From: Paenibacillus piscarius
GTDB taxonomy: Bacteria; Bacillota; Bacilli; Paenibacillales; Paenibacillaceae
Assembly: GCF_022234545.1 (NCBI RefSeq)
Contig: NZ_JAIEUI010000010.1
Coordinates: 62,001-126,000 of the forward strand
Length of the DNA stretch: 64,000 nucleotides
Reading direction: 5' to 3'
In this document: one piece after another, positions 8,116 through 16,163 of the stretch
Position numbering within the stretch: position 1 is the stretch's first letter
Layout: each line of letters opens with the position of its first letter
Program-made: the position numbers and the translations under genes
The notes under the pieces: generated by a model
Told to the model about the DNA's origin: nothing
What the model saw: only the letters and a program-made list of their open reading frames with translations
Databases searched by the model: none

Positions 8116-8985
8116 TTATTCCCGCACCGGAATCCAGATTTCACTCCGGTAAGCAGGTGAAGTAATGTCTTTGCTCTCATTCCACAGGATTTCCGGGCCC
8201 TCCACCAACTCGTAGCTTGAAGACGGGAACCACTCCGAATAGATACGGCCCCAGATGTTCTGGAGCGTGTCCGGGAAGGGGCCCACCGCTTCAAAAACAG
8301 CCCAGGTCAACGCCGGGACCTCAAGCACAGCATAGGACAACGGACTTTCCTGCGTGGTCGCCACTCCAATGTAATGGTCCAGCTCCCCCTGCTCCTCCAT
8401 CCGCCCTGCGGAGAAATTCACCGATGCGCTGATCATGCCGGCCGGAGAGATATTTGAGAGCTGCTTCAGCTCCGTAATCATCTCCATATTCAGGCTTTGC
8501 CACATCGCAGCGATTTCCGGGTTCACTCCGTTGAACTGGACCGGTACTCTTTTCTTCAGACCAACAATGCGGAATGCTTCTTTCTCTTCCATACGGTAAT
8601 TCATTTCACTGCCTCCTCTGATGGTTAACTGGAATGTCATCCGAGGAAAGGATTTCAGCGGCGTCCCCGTGCTTCTGGCTTCGGAAGGCGTTACCCCGTG
8701 AAGCTGCTGGAAAGCCTTGGTGAAGGCATCCGGTGAGCTGTAGCCATACTCCAGAGCGATATCAATGATCCGCCGGCTGCTGCTCTGGAGCTTGAAGGCG
8801 GCCAGGGTTAGACGTCTGCGGCGGATATATTCTGACAGGGGGATTCCCGCCAGGAAGGAGAACATCCGCGTGAAGTGATACTCTGAGCATAACGCGCGCC
8901 GGGCAGCCTCATTGACATCCACCTCATCCTCCAGATGCTCTTCAATATAAGCGAGCGCTGCGTTCATATTTTCGATGGGATTCAT
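8116..8985 (-). CDS. AraC family regulator with GyrI-like effector domain
   Basis: Residues 1-105 form an AraC-type double helix-turn-helix: MNAALAYIEEHLEDEVDVNE, then YHFTRMFSFLAGIPLSEYI, and the second helix pair IIDIALEYGYSSPDAFTKAF. Residues from about 110 to 289 form a GyrI-like small-molecule binding domain, ending YELVEGPEILWNES and IWIPVRE. This domain order is that of Rob/BltR-like multidrug-sensing regulators, which activate efflux genes when they bind hydrophobic cations or drugs. It lies directly upstream of the DrrAB-type exporter on the same strand, 171 bp away, so control of that exporter is likely but inferred. Confidence 0.88.
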   Translation of the reverse strand: MNPIENMNAALAYIEEHLEDEVDVNEAARRALCSEYHFTRMFSFLAGIPLSEYIRRRRLTLAAFKLQSSSRRIIDIALEYGYSSPDAFTKAFQQLHGVTPSEARSTGTPLKSFPRMTFQLTIRGGSEMNYRMEEKEAFRIVGLKKRVPVQFNGVNPEIAAMWQSLNMEMITELKQLSNISPAGMISASVNFSAGRMEEQGELDHYIGVATTQESPLSYAVLEVPALTWAVFEAVGPFPDTLQNIWGRIYSEWFPSSSYELVEGPEILWNESKDITSPAYRSEIWIPVRE

Positions 8986-9156
8986 ATCCTTCCTCCTTTC
9001 CTCATAACCAGAGTAACAGGGATACCGGGGCCGGGGCCGACAGTTGGTGCACCAAATTAACGGGTGCTAACTGACATTCCGCAGCTGTTGGGGGATAATA
9101 AGGTATAAGTAATCGTTAAAATCCATCGGTCCAGTTTGGAGAACAAGGAGGCCGAA

Positions 9157-9702
9157 ATGAAGCTTGTACCGAACTGCATCACACTTAGCCGGATCGGGCT
9201 GGCCTTGCTGCTGCTCATCTTCGAGCCGCTGGGCCCGGCCTTCACTCTCGTATACATCCTGTGCGGCATCACCGATATGCTGGACGGTCCTCTTGCCCGC
9301 AGGACAGGAACAGCAAGCAGCCTCGGTGCCAAGCTTGATTCCGCAGCCGACATGACGCTGGCAGCCACAGCCCTATATACCCTATATCCGTTCCTTGGGC
9401 TAACCCTTGCCCTCGGCCTATGGGTGCTGGTGATTGCCCTGCTCCGTATTGCCTCCATGGTGACTGCGCTGTGCAAATTCAGAACCTACGGCAGCATTCA
9501 TACCTATGGCAACAAGCTGGCCGGACTCCTTTTATTCCTGACACCATTGCTGCTTCCTTATGTCGATCTGAAGGTATGGACAATAGTCGTATGCACATTA
9601 GCCACTTTATCCGCTATGGAGGAACTCATTCTGTTACTCATTTCAAAGGAGCTGCAATTGGACCGCAAGGGGCTGTATATCCGCCAGAGACGAAGCTCTT
9701 GA
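9157..9702 (+). CDS. CDP-alcohol phosphatidyltransferase family protein
   Basis: The ATG at 9157 has an AAGGAGG site 5 bases upstream, so I prefer it to the in-frame TTG at 9136. The 181-residue membrane protein carries the complete family signature DG-x2-AR-x8-G-x3-D-x3-D, seen in DMLDGPLARRTG and SLGAKLDSAAD. That motif binds a divalent metal and the CDP group. The enzyme would transfer a phosphatidyl group from CDP-diacylglycerol to an alcohol such as glycerol phosphate, serine or inositol phosphate. Several hydrophobic spans follow. The length is close to PgsA, but similarity outside the signature is too weak for me to assign the acceptor. Confidence 0.85.
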   Translation: MKLVPNCITLSRIGLALLLLIFEPLGPAFTLVYILCGITDMLDGPLARRTGTASSLGAKLDSAADMTLAATALYTLYPFLGLTLALGLWVLVIALLRIASMVTALCKFRTYGSIHTYGNKLAGLLLFLTPLLLPYVDLKVWTIVVCTLATLSAMEELILLLISKELQLDRKGLYIRQRRSS

Positions 9703-9715
9703 AGAGGCGGCCTTC

Positions 9716-10075
9716 CTAATCCGCTATTTGACCTTGGCTCCCATTATGCTGCTGTGCCGGGTCTGGGGAATTCAGCAGCACCAGCCCCCCGATGATGATC
9801 AGCAGACTGATGCCGGTAAGCAGATTGAACGGATCATTCCAGATCAGGATGCCGATCAGCGCCGTCAGCGCCGTTCCCACGCCAGACCAGATCGCATAAG
9901 CCAAGCTTAGCGGAATCGTTCGGAGACTGACCGACAAGCTGTAAAAAGCAAGGCCCATCCCAATCACCACACCGATGGACGGCAGCACATTAGTGAATCC
10001 GTCGGAGAGCTTCAGCATGGTCGTACCGAAGATTTCCGAAATAATGGCGACACTTAGCGCCAGATAACCTCTCAC
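9716..10075 (-). CDS. SMR family efflux subunit (EbrB-like)
   Basis: This 119-residue protein has four membrane helices and the SMR active-site glutamate at residue 14 (VAIISEIFGTTMLK). It also has the family motif AYAIWSGVGTALTALIG. Together with the 107-residue partner just upstream it matches the paired EbrA/EbrB layout, where two unequal subunits oriented oppositely form one drug/proton antiporter. The C-terminus (NSPDPAQQHNGSQGQIAD) is longer and polar, as in EbrB. Only 3 bases separate the two genes. Confidence 0.88.
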   Translation of the reverse strand: MRGYLALSVAIISEIFGTTMLKLSDGFTNVLPSIGVVIGMGLAFYSLSVSLRTIPLSLAYAIWSGVGTALTALIGILIWNDPFNLLTGISLLIIIGGLVLLNSPDPAQQHNGSQGQIAD

Positions 10076-10078
10076 CAG

Positions 10079-10402
10079 TTACACCCCCGTAGACAGCTTC
10101 AGAAGAACCACACCGCCGATGACGAGGATTAATCCTGCTATTTTTTTGACGTTCAAGTGTTCCTTGTAGACCAGCACGCCAACCATGGCGGTTAATGCCG
10201 TTCCCACCCCTGACCAGATGGCATAAGCTGTCCCGAGGGGGATCTCTTTCAGCGCCAGCGACAGGCAGAAGAACGCCAGCCCCATGCCGGCGATAACCGC
10301 AAGCGAAGGAAGCAGCTTCTTGAACCCGTTGGAAGCCTTCAGCATTGAGCTGCCGAACACCTCACTTACAATGGCTATCATCAATAAGACAAAAGAATTC
10401 AC
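10079..10402 (-). CDS. SMR family efflux subunit (EbrA-like)
   Basis: The 107-residue protein has four helices and Glu14 in IAIVSEVFGSSMLK, the proton- and substrate-binding residue of small multidrug resistance proteins. AYAIWSGVGTALTAMVG is the conserved loop-helix signature. It is encoded 13 bases after an SGNH esterase gene and 3 bases before its SMR partner, so the three genes form an operon. Substrates of such pairs are usually cationic compounds or guanidinium-type metabolites; the sequence does not decide which. No guanidine riboswitch fits in the 13-base gap. Confidence 0.88.
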   Translation of the reverse strand: MNSFVLLMIAIVSEVFGSSMLKASNGFKKLLPSLAVIAGMGLAFFCLSLALKEIPLGTAYAIWSGVGTALTAMVGVLVYKEHLNVKKIAGLILVIGGVVLLKLSTGV

Positions 10403-10415
10403 TGTGCTTGCCTCC

Positions 10416-11537
10416 CTACAGCAGCCCCTTGAGATAACCGCTCAATTCCTGTGCGGTCTGCCGGTGCGCCAGCAGGCCCGGATGGGTGCGTGCGCCCACC
10501 GTCTCCTCTGTCACATTCGGCAGCTGGAAGACGGAGACATTCTTATCGCTTGTGGCCCGGGTATGGGCATCCACAGCACGATAAATCGCCGGCATCAGCG
10601 AGAGGCCCAGCATTCCATACACCCAGACGATATGGGCATCCGGGTTACAGGCTCTCAGCTTTGCCAGGAACCGGGTTACAGCCGCCTCAAAAGCAGCCAG
10701 ATCCGCTTCATCATAGCTTCCATCCTCATTCAGCCGCTGCTTGTAGATCCGGCCGGTAGCCTCATCCTTCCATTCCGGGGAATGGAACGCGCCGTCGTCA
10801 TTGGTGCCTAAGTTGACTACGACCACATCTGGCTGCCAGGCGGCAAAATCATTCGGCTCATGCGCACCAAGCCTTTCATTACCATGCCCGGTCAGCAGGC
10901 CGCAGACCTGCTCGTAGATGTCGGGAATATTGCCCTTGGGATTATTATCCCAGCTGGAGAGCACGCCCCAGCCGCTCTGGGAAACTACACGGTATTCCGC
11001 ATCCACTGCCGCAGCCGTCAACGCGGTATAATTATGAACTCCGCTGAACCAGGCGGGAATCCAGTCCTCTTCTTCTCTGGCTCCGATGACGCCCTCGCCG
11101 GAGGTGATACTGTCGCCGATGAACTCCAGGCGGTATGGCTTCGCTTCCACCGGAAGGAACACGCCGTCGGTCCGTACGGCATGGAACTGGAGATACGCAC
11201 CGGGATCGCCGTTCATCGCCTGAACTTCTTTGACGATGCGGATATTCTTCACACGTTCGGGATTCATCCCCCGGAATACACAGATCCAGTGCCGTCCGGC
11301 GTTCAGCATCTGTCTGCTGACCGGAACGGAGTTAATTAATATACTGATCCAGGATTCGTGATGATCGTAACCTGACTCCACTTCCAGCCACAGCTCCGCT
11401 GCGCGGATATTCACTTCGATGGCACTGCCTGTCCAGAAGAGAGTCAGAGGGGTAAGCTTCCCCGTCGTTCGGCCATGAATCTTCAGATACTGCACCTCAG
11501 CCAGCGGCTGCACCTGCAAATGATCGTACTTGCTCAT
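10416..11537 (-). CDS. SGNH/GDSL esterase, carbohydrate esterase family 2-like
   Basis: This 373-residue cytoplasmic protein (no signal peptide) has an N-terminal beta-sandwich of about 130 residues and a C-terminal SGNH hydrolase domain. The nucleophile is Ser143 in EFIGDSITSGEG. Block III is LGTND (Asn246) and the catalytic histidine is His352 in ARTHPG. The two-domain layout is that of CE2 acetyl-esterases, which remove acetyl groups from sugars. The ATG at 11537 has an AGGAGG site about 7 bases upstream. It is first in an operon with the SMR pair, which is unusual; it might deacylate a compound before export, or the link may be chance. Confidence 0.82.
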   Translation of the reverse strand: MSKYDHLQVQPLAEVQYLKIHGRTTGKLTPLTLFWTGSAIEVNIRAAELWLEVESGYDHHESWISILINSVPVSRQMLNAGRHWICVFRGMNPERVKNIRIVKEVQAMNGDPGAYLQFHAVRTDGVFLPVEAKPYRLEFIGDSITSGEGVIGAREEEDWIPAWFSGVHNYTALTAAAVDAEYRVVSQSGWGVLSSWDNNPKGNIPDIYEQVCGLLTGHGNERLGAHEPNDFAAWQPDVVVVNLGTNDDGAFHSPEWKDEATGRIYKQRLNEDGSYDEADLAAFEAAVTRFLAKLRACNPDAHIVWVYGMLGLSLMPAIYRAVDAHTRATSDKNVSVFQLPNVTEETVGARTHPGLLAHRQTAQELSGYLKGLL

Positions 11538-11719
11538 TTCAATATCCTCCTGCGCGTAATATCATGGATTCTTGTATCTGGATTGCTCTATTGAGGATAA
11601 CGCAAAAGCTTCAATTTTACACCTTTATTTTTCACCGGAACGCCCTTAAATCTGGTTGATTTTGAACTCGGCCATGTAATAGAATTAATGGATTATATAG
11701 AAAAGGATGCGCATAAGCA

Positions 11720-13600
11720 ATGCCTTACAAGGAATCACGCCCGCTTAGCAAACGATCGATATTATTCTTCTCGCTGATCATGCTGCTGAAGAGCTATTTC
11801 GCCTGGTATTACCTGTTCGAGGACGGTCCGACCTGGACCACCTGGCTGAAGGAGATCCCCTTCGTGCTGCTGCTGTTCTGTCTGATCGAATGGTTCGCCA
11901 CGAAGCACAAGGTCGCCATCTACCTGCTCGTCAATCTGCTGATTACCGTGCTCTTCTTCTCTCTTATTGTCTATCATAATCATTTTGGTATGATCGCCAC
12001 CTCTCAGGTCTTCGGGCAGGTCAAACAGGTAGGCGCGGTCAAAAAGAGTATCTTCGCGGTGATCCATCCGCAATATATGCTGATTTTTGTGGACATCATT
12101 ATCATCAGCATCATTATGCTCCGGCGCAAAAAAGCGCTGGCCTGGAAGCACTCCATGTCCCGCCGCAGCAACCGTAAGGCTGTCGCTGTGCTGTTCTGTG
12201 TTTCGCTGGTGATGTGTATGCTGAATATTTTCCCGAACAAGGCCAGCATGAATGAGAATGTCAAAGCCGAGCAGATGGGGATTCTCAATTATGAAGCCTA
12301 TGCCCTGCTGGGCAAGCCGGAGGAGGAGCCGATGGACCGTGCGGAAATCTCCCAGCCCGGCATCGACAAGACCAAGGGCATTCAGCCTGCCGCCAAGCCG
12401 GTGATGTTCGGAGCCGCCAAGGGCAAGAATCTGATCATCCTGCAGATGGAATCACTCCAGAACTTCCTGATCAATCTGTCGGTGGACGGAACCGAAATCA
12501 CGCCGAATCTCAACAAGCTGGCCTCTGCAAGCTACTACTTCCCCCGCTTCGTGCAGCAGGTGGGCCAGGGGAATACCTCAGATGCCGAATTCATTGTCAA
12601 TACCTCGTATTATGTTCCGCCGGATGGCGCAGCCACGCAGATCTATGCTCCGAAGGAGCTGCCGAGTCTGCCGAAGCTGCTGGAGGCTCAAGGGTATGAT
12701 ACGGCCACCTTCCATACGAACAATGTGGAGTTCTGGAACCGCGGGGAGCTGTATAAGGCACTCGGCTTCAACCGCTATTATGACAAGACTTATTTCGGTG
12801 AAGAGGATACCGTCTTCTATGGGGCCTCGGATGAAGTGCTGTACCGCAAAACCGCTGCTGAGCTGACCCGGATGGATCAGAGCAGCCAGCCGTTCTATGC
12901 CCATGTCATCTCAATGTCTTCGCATAATCCGTTCTCCATCCCGGAGGACAAATACAAGATGACCCTGCCGGAGCGTTACGAGGGAACGCTGGTCGGCGAC
13001 TATATCCGGGCTGAGAACTATGCGGATTATGCGCTGGGGCAGTTCATAGAAGAGCTTAAGAGCAACGGTGTGTGGGACAACAGTGTCATCGTGCTCTACG
13101 GCGACCACCGGGGACTGCCGATCTTCTCGCTGAAGGAGGCGGATAAGGTTCTGCTGCAGGAGATTCTGGAGCATGAATACAATGAACGCGACCTGATCAA
13201 TATTCCGCTGATGATCTCAGCCACTGGTGTAACGACACCGGCCCTGAAGGAGCAGTTAGGCGGCCAGGTGGACATTCTGCCGACCGTGGCCAATCTGCTC
13301 GGTGTCCCGCTGGACTATCATATCCATTTCGGCCAGGATCTGCTCAATCAGACCGCGTACAACCTGCTGCCGCAGCGCTACTATCTGCCGACCGGCTCAT
13401 TCGTCAATAACGAGGAGCTGTTCCTGTCCGGCAGCGGATTCGAGGACGGCCAGCATTATACACTATCCGGTGACGGAACCGACCTCCTTCAATCTACGGA
13501 GGATGAGTTCAACCGGGCACTGGAGCTGCTGCGCATGTCAGACAGCTATGTCTCCCAGCTCCCGGACCGCGTGGTGGAGGATCGGCATTTGAGTGAGTAA
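11720..13600 (+). CDS. LTA synthase family protein (membrane sulfatase-type phosphoglycerol transferase)
   Basis: The 626-residue protein begins with about five membrane helices (residues 15-175) followed by an extracellular alkaline phosphatase/sulfatase-fold domain. Catalytic features of LtaS are visible: the metal ligand Glu244 in LIILQMESLQNF, the nucleophile Thr286 in GQGNTSDAEF, and the downstream ligands in LYGDHRG. A SxSSHNPF element (SMSSHNPFSIP) also fits. The family adds phosphoglycerol from phosphatidylglycerol to growing lipoteichoic acid or to glycolipid primers. Bacilli carry several paralogues, so it could be the main synthase, a primase or a stress paralogue. It is a single gene with its own terminator. 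Confidence 0.9.
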   Translation: MPYKESRPLSKRSILFFSLIMLLKSYFAWYYLFEDGPTWTTWLKEIPFVLLLFCLIEWFATKHKVAIYLLVNLLITVLFFSLIVYHNHFGMIATSQVFGQVKQVGAVKKSIFAVIHPQYMLIFVDIIIISIIMLRRKKALAWKHSMSRRSNRKAVAVLFCVSLVMCMLNIFPNKASMNENVKAEQMGILNYEAYALLGKPEEEPMDRAEISQPGIDKTKGIQPAAKPVMFGAAKGKNLIILQMESLQNFLINLSVDGTEITPNLNKLASASYYFPRFVQQVGQGNTSDAEFIVNTSYYVPPDGAATQIYAPKELPSLPKLLEAQGYDTATFHTNNVEFWNRGELYKALGFNRYYDKTYFGEEDTVFYGASDEVLYRKTAAELTRMDQSSQPFYAHVISMSSHNPFSIPEDKYKMTLPERYEGTLVGDYIRAENYADYALGQFIEELKSNGVWDNSVIVLYGDHRGLPIFSLKEADKVLLQEILEHEYNERDLINIPLMISATGVTTPALKEQLGGQVDILPTVANLLGVPLDYHIHFGQDLLNQTAYNLLPQRYYLPTGSFVNNEELFLSGSGFEDGQHYTLSGDGTDLLQSTEDEFNRALELLRMSDSYVSQLPDRVVEDRHLSE

Positions 13601-13604
13601 CGGC

Positions 13605-13645
13605 AATAAGCCCGGTTCGGGGATATCCTGAACCGGGCTTATTTT
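13605..13645. terminator. Bidirectional terminator
   Basis: A 14-bp stem (AATAAGCCCGGTTC at 13605-13618 and its complement at 13630-13643) has T-runs on both sides. It separates the convergent LTA synthase-like and alpha/beta hydrolase genes, ending 4 bases before the hydrolase stop. Confidence 0.92.
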
Positions 13646-13649
13646 ATGT

Positions 13650-14522
13650 CTAGTGCTTATCGAGGAAATTCCGCACAGCCTGCCCCGCCTGAAGCGGAAG
13701 CTGCATCCAGACATACGCATGGAGCGAATCCGGAATCAGCGCAATTTCATAGCTGTTCAGCAGCTCTGCGAAGGCATTCAGACTGCTGCGGACCCGTTCA
13801 TTGTTCCATTCGGCTTCACTGGGCAGGAATAGGACCGGGCATTGTATTGTCTGATAATAGTGTTCAAAGGACAGCTCCCAATACTTCTCGATGTATTCGC
13901 TTCTGATACGGTTTGGATAGCAGTAGGTATACTTACCGTCTGGATGATGCTCCAGGCTATGCGTATAGAACGCACAGAAATATTCATTCCACAGGCCCTC
14001 CGCAGTCAGCTCATCCCTCTGCTCGGCTACATACGATTCAATGCTGTCATAGAACGGTTCCGTCCATTCCTCCAGTTCTGCCTTAAGCTGTGCTTTCCTC
14101 TGCTCCACCTCTTTCGCCGTACCGTCAAATATACCATATTCGCCAAACTCATTATGCAGTGCGCCTTCACAGACCAGCGATAACACAAGCTCCGGATGGG
14201 CTGCTGCCAGACTGACGGCTACCTGTGCGCCCATGGAGCTGCCAATAATATGGCATTTGTCTACCTGCATAGACTCCAGCAGCTGGTATATATCCTCTGC
14301 CATCTCATCAATATGATAGCCAGTCTCCGGCTTGTCCGACCGGCCATGCCCCCGGATATCGGGTGCAATAATGCTGTAGTTCTGCTCCAGCTGCGGGAGA
14401 ACTCCATCCCACATATGCAGGTTCCCGCCGCTGAAATGAAGCAACAGGAGGACTGGCTTGTCTTTTAAAAAATACTTAGCGTTGATGCTTATCTCCCCAA
14501 GTAGGAAACGTTCCTCGGCCAT
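13650..14522 (-). CDS. Alpha/beta hydrolase
   Basis: I take the ATG at 14520-14522 because AAAGGAG lies 8 bases upstream; an in-frame start at 14552 has no such site. The 290-residue protein shows the oxyanion strand LLLLHFSGGN, APDIRGHGRSDKP, the nucleophile elbow IIGSSMGAQVAV (Ser in GSSMG) and the C-terminal ALIPDSLHAYVWMQLP with the catalytic His. This is the standard order of single-domain ester or C-C bond hydrolases of the MhpC/haloperoxidase type. It has no signal peptide. A 7-bp inverted repeat at 14595-14612 lies 73 bases upstream, between it and the MerR gene. Confidence 0.85.
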   Translation of the reverse strand: MAEERFLLGEISINAKYFLKDKPVLLLLHFSGGNLHMWDGVLPQLEQNYSIIAPDIRGHGRSDKPETGYHIDEMAEDIYQLLESMQVDKCHIIGSSMGAQVAVSLAAAHPELVLSLVCEGALHNEFGEYGIFDGTAKEVEQRKAQLKAELEEWTEPFYDSIESYVAEQRDELTAEGLWNEYFCAFYTHSLEHHPDGKYTYCYPNRIRSEYIEKYWELSFEHYYQTIQCPVLFLPSEAEWNNERVRSSLNAFAELLNSYEIALIPDSLHAYVWMQLPLQAGQAVRNFLDKH

Positions 14523-14594
14523 TTCGATTGCTCCTTTGATTCCAACACACACCTTCGTTGCGTCTTATTCTGAGTTACATTCCTTTGTCAATCA

Positions 14595-14612
14595 GTTAGA
14601 GATAACTCTAAC
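14595..14612. promoter_or_regulatory. Inverted repeat, possible MerR-family operator
   Basis: GTTAGAG-ATAA-CTCTAAC is a perfect 7-bp inverted repeat. It lies 10 bases beyond the MerR gene stop and upstream of the hydrolase gene. There is no T-run, so it does not look like a terminator. Its arms resemble the CTCTAAG half of the dyad in the SDR promoter at 15032-15062. Confidence 0.4.
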
Positions 14613-14621
14613 TATCCAGCC

Positions 14622-14996
14622 CTAAATCTCCCGCAGCAAGTCCATATTATGGGTCTCGTACATGGCCACCTTGAGATCAATAATGTTCAGGCTTTTCTTG
14701 AGTTCATCCATCTGCCGCAGCACTTCCTTCCGGTGCGCAACCATCATTCCGCGCCGCGTTTCCCTGGTGCTGTCGCCCTGCATCACCAGTTCAATATACG
14801 TTCGGATCTCTTTAATAGGCATCCCGCTGTTCTTCAGGCAGCAGATGACTTTAACCAGCAGCAGGTCCCCCTCCGAGAAGATGCGGTTCCCTGCCTCATT
14901 ACGTCCGACAAAGGGCATAAGACCTTCCTTATCATAAAAGCGGAGCGTATGCGCCGTTACCTCACAAATCGCCGCTACCTCATTGATACTGTACAT
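14622..14996 (-). CDS. MerR family transcriptional regulator
   Basis: The 124-residue protein begins with the winged helix: MYSINEVAAICEVTAHTLRF, then YDKEGLMPF and RNEAGNRIFSEGDL. The long dimerisation helix follows (about residues 75-115, MMVAHRKEVLRQMDELKKSL). The C-terminal effector part is very short and lacks the cysteines of metal sensors. It therefore fits the small AdhR/YraB-like group that responds to aldehydes or other electrophiles. It is divergent from an SDR oxidoreductase gene whose promoter has the 19-bp spacer MerR proteins need. A role as its activator is a good inference. Confidence 0.88.
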   Translation of the reverse strand: MYSINEVAAICEVTAHTLRFYDKEGLMPFVGRNEAGNRIFSEGDLLLVKVICCLKNSGMPIKEIRTYIELVMQGDSTRETRRGMMVAHRKEVLRQMDELKKSLNIIDLKVAMYETHNMDLLREI

Positions 14997-15031
14997 CAGC
15001 TTTCACCTCACCCTGGGTTGTTAAAGACGGC

Positions 15032-15062
15032 TTGACTTCGATAAATCTCTAAGTATTAGCAT
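15032..15062 (+). promoter_or_regulatory. MerR-type promoter with 19-bp spacer and internal dyad
   Basis: The -35 box TTGACT (15032-15037) and the -10 box TAGCAT (15057-15062) are separated by exactly 19 bp, too long for normal sigma-A activity. The spacer region holds an imperfect dyad: ACTT-n-GA on one side and TC-n-n-n-AAGT on the other. MerR activators bind such spacers and untwist them. It lies between the divergent MerR and SDR genes and points to the SDR gene. Confidence 0.65.
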
Positions 15063-15132
15063 GGAGTATAACAAACGGCGGGTCAACTATGTATTGAAGC
15101 ACCTGGCGGTAAACCAAAGGAGAGAACATCAA

Positions 15133-16074
15133 ATGGACAAATTCCCTACATGGACGGCTGCACAAATCCCTTCCCAGCAAGGGCGTTCGGCCGTTGTTAC
15201 CGGTACAGGGGGACTCGGCTACGAGACTGCGCTTGAACTGGCACGGCACGGGGCAGAAGTGATCCTGGCGGGCCGGAATGCTGCGAAGGGAGCAGAGGCG
15301 GTTAAAAGGATCTCCGGCAGCGTCCCTTCAGCCAACATCCGTTTCGAGCTGCTGGATCTTGCCAGTCTGGCTTCCGTACAGGCATTCGGCACAAGAATGC
15401 AAGCTCAGCGGCACAGTCTTGATCTTCTGATTAACAATGCTGGGGTCATGACTCCGCCTGTACGCCAAGTGACCGCAGACGGGTTCGAGCTGCAATTCGG
15501 TACGAATTACCTTGGACACTTCGCGCTTACTGCGTACCTGATGCCCTTGCTGCGCAGAGCAAAGCAGCCGCGGGTGGTCAGTCTGAGCAGCATTGCCCAC
15601 CGGAATGGCTCCATTCATTTTGACGACCTGCAATTTGAACGCCGTTATCATGCAGGGCAGTCTTACGCCCAATCCAAAATAGCGATGATTATGTTCGCTC
15701 TGGAGCTGCAGCGCCGCAGTGACCTGGCTGGATGGAACCTGCTGAGCCTGCCGGTTCACCCGGGTATATCACGTACGGACCTGCTGCTGAACGGGGCGGG
15801 ACGAAGCAGCGTTCCCGGCATTCTCCGCAGACTGTTTGGGCACATCTTGTTCCAGCCGGCAGCCCAAGGCGCACTTCCGGCACTGTTCGCCGCCACATCA
15901 CCGGATGCCAAGGCCGGGGTCTATTACGGTCCCGGCAGACTTTCAGAGACCAGGGGCTTGCCGAAGCCCGGCAAGATGGCTCTGCAAGCCTTGGACCAGG
16001 CTGCCGCATCCAGACTGTGGGAGGTCTCCCGGCAGCTGACACAGGTGGATTTCGATGCTCTGGCTAATGGCTGA
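15133..16074 (+). CDS. SDR family oxidoreductase
   Basis: The ATG at 15133 follows an AAAGGAGAG site by 8 bases, so the extra 24 codons back to 15061 (which overlap the promoter) are not used. The 313-residue enzyme has a Rossmann fold with cofactor loop VVTGTGGLGYE (residues 21-31; classical form TGxxxGxG), structural NNAG at 101-104, a serine in SLSSIAHR (about 152) and the catalytic pair Tyr178/Lys182 in SYAQSKIA. An arginine after the second strand (AGRNAAKG) suggests NADPH. Its likeness to the retinol dehydrogenase/WW-domain oxidoreductase group points to an aldehyde, ketone or retinoid-like substrate. Control by the divergent MerR protein is likely. Confidence 0.88.
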   Translation: MDKFPTWTAAQIPSQQGRSAVVTGTGGLGYETALELARHGAEVILAGRNAAKGAEAVKRISGSVPSANIRFELLDLASLASVQAFGTRMQAQRHSLDLLINNAGVMTPPVRQVTADGFELQFGTNYLGHFALTAYLMPLLRRAKQPRVVSLSSIAHRNGSIHFDDLQFERRYHAGQSYAQSKIAMIMFALELQRRSDLAGWNLLSLPVHPGISRTDLLLNGAGRSSVPGILRRLFGHILFQPAAQGALPALFAATSPDAKAGVYYGPGRLSETRGLPKPGKMALQALDQAAASRLWEVSRQLTQVDFDALANG

Positions 16075-16113
16075 CATCTTTTGAGCCCGGGGAACACTGC
16101 CCGCTAGGCACCA

Positions 16114-16157
16114 ATCCCGCCTTCTGATCATACACAAATAGAAAAGAAAGGCGGGAT
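16114..16157 (+). promoter_or_regulatory. Inverted repeat covering the lipase ribosome binding site
   Basis: ATCCCGCCTT at 16114-16123 is perfectly complementary to AAGGCGGGAT at 16148-16157. The second arm contains most of the only ribosome binding site candidate (AAAGG at 16147-16151) for the lipase start at 16164. In mRNA the 10-bp stem would hide the site. Confidence 0.55.
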
Positions 16158-16163
16158 GCGACA

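Noticed and set aside
14585..14618. Promoter on the plus strand around the GTTAGAG repeat (TTGTCA and TATCCA)
   Set aside because: The boxes are 22 bp apart, too far even for MerR-type promoters, and would read antisense into the MerR gene.
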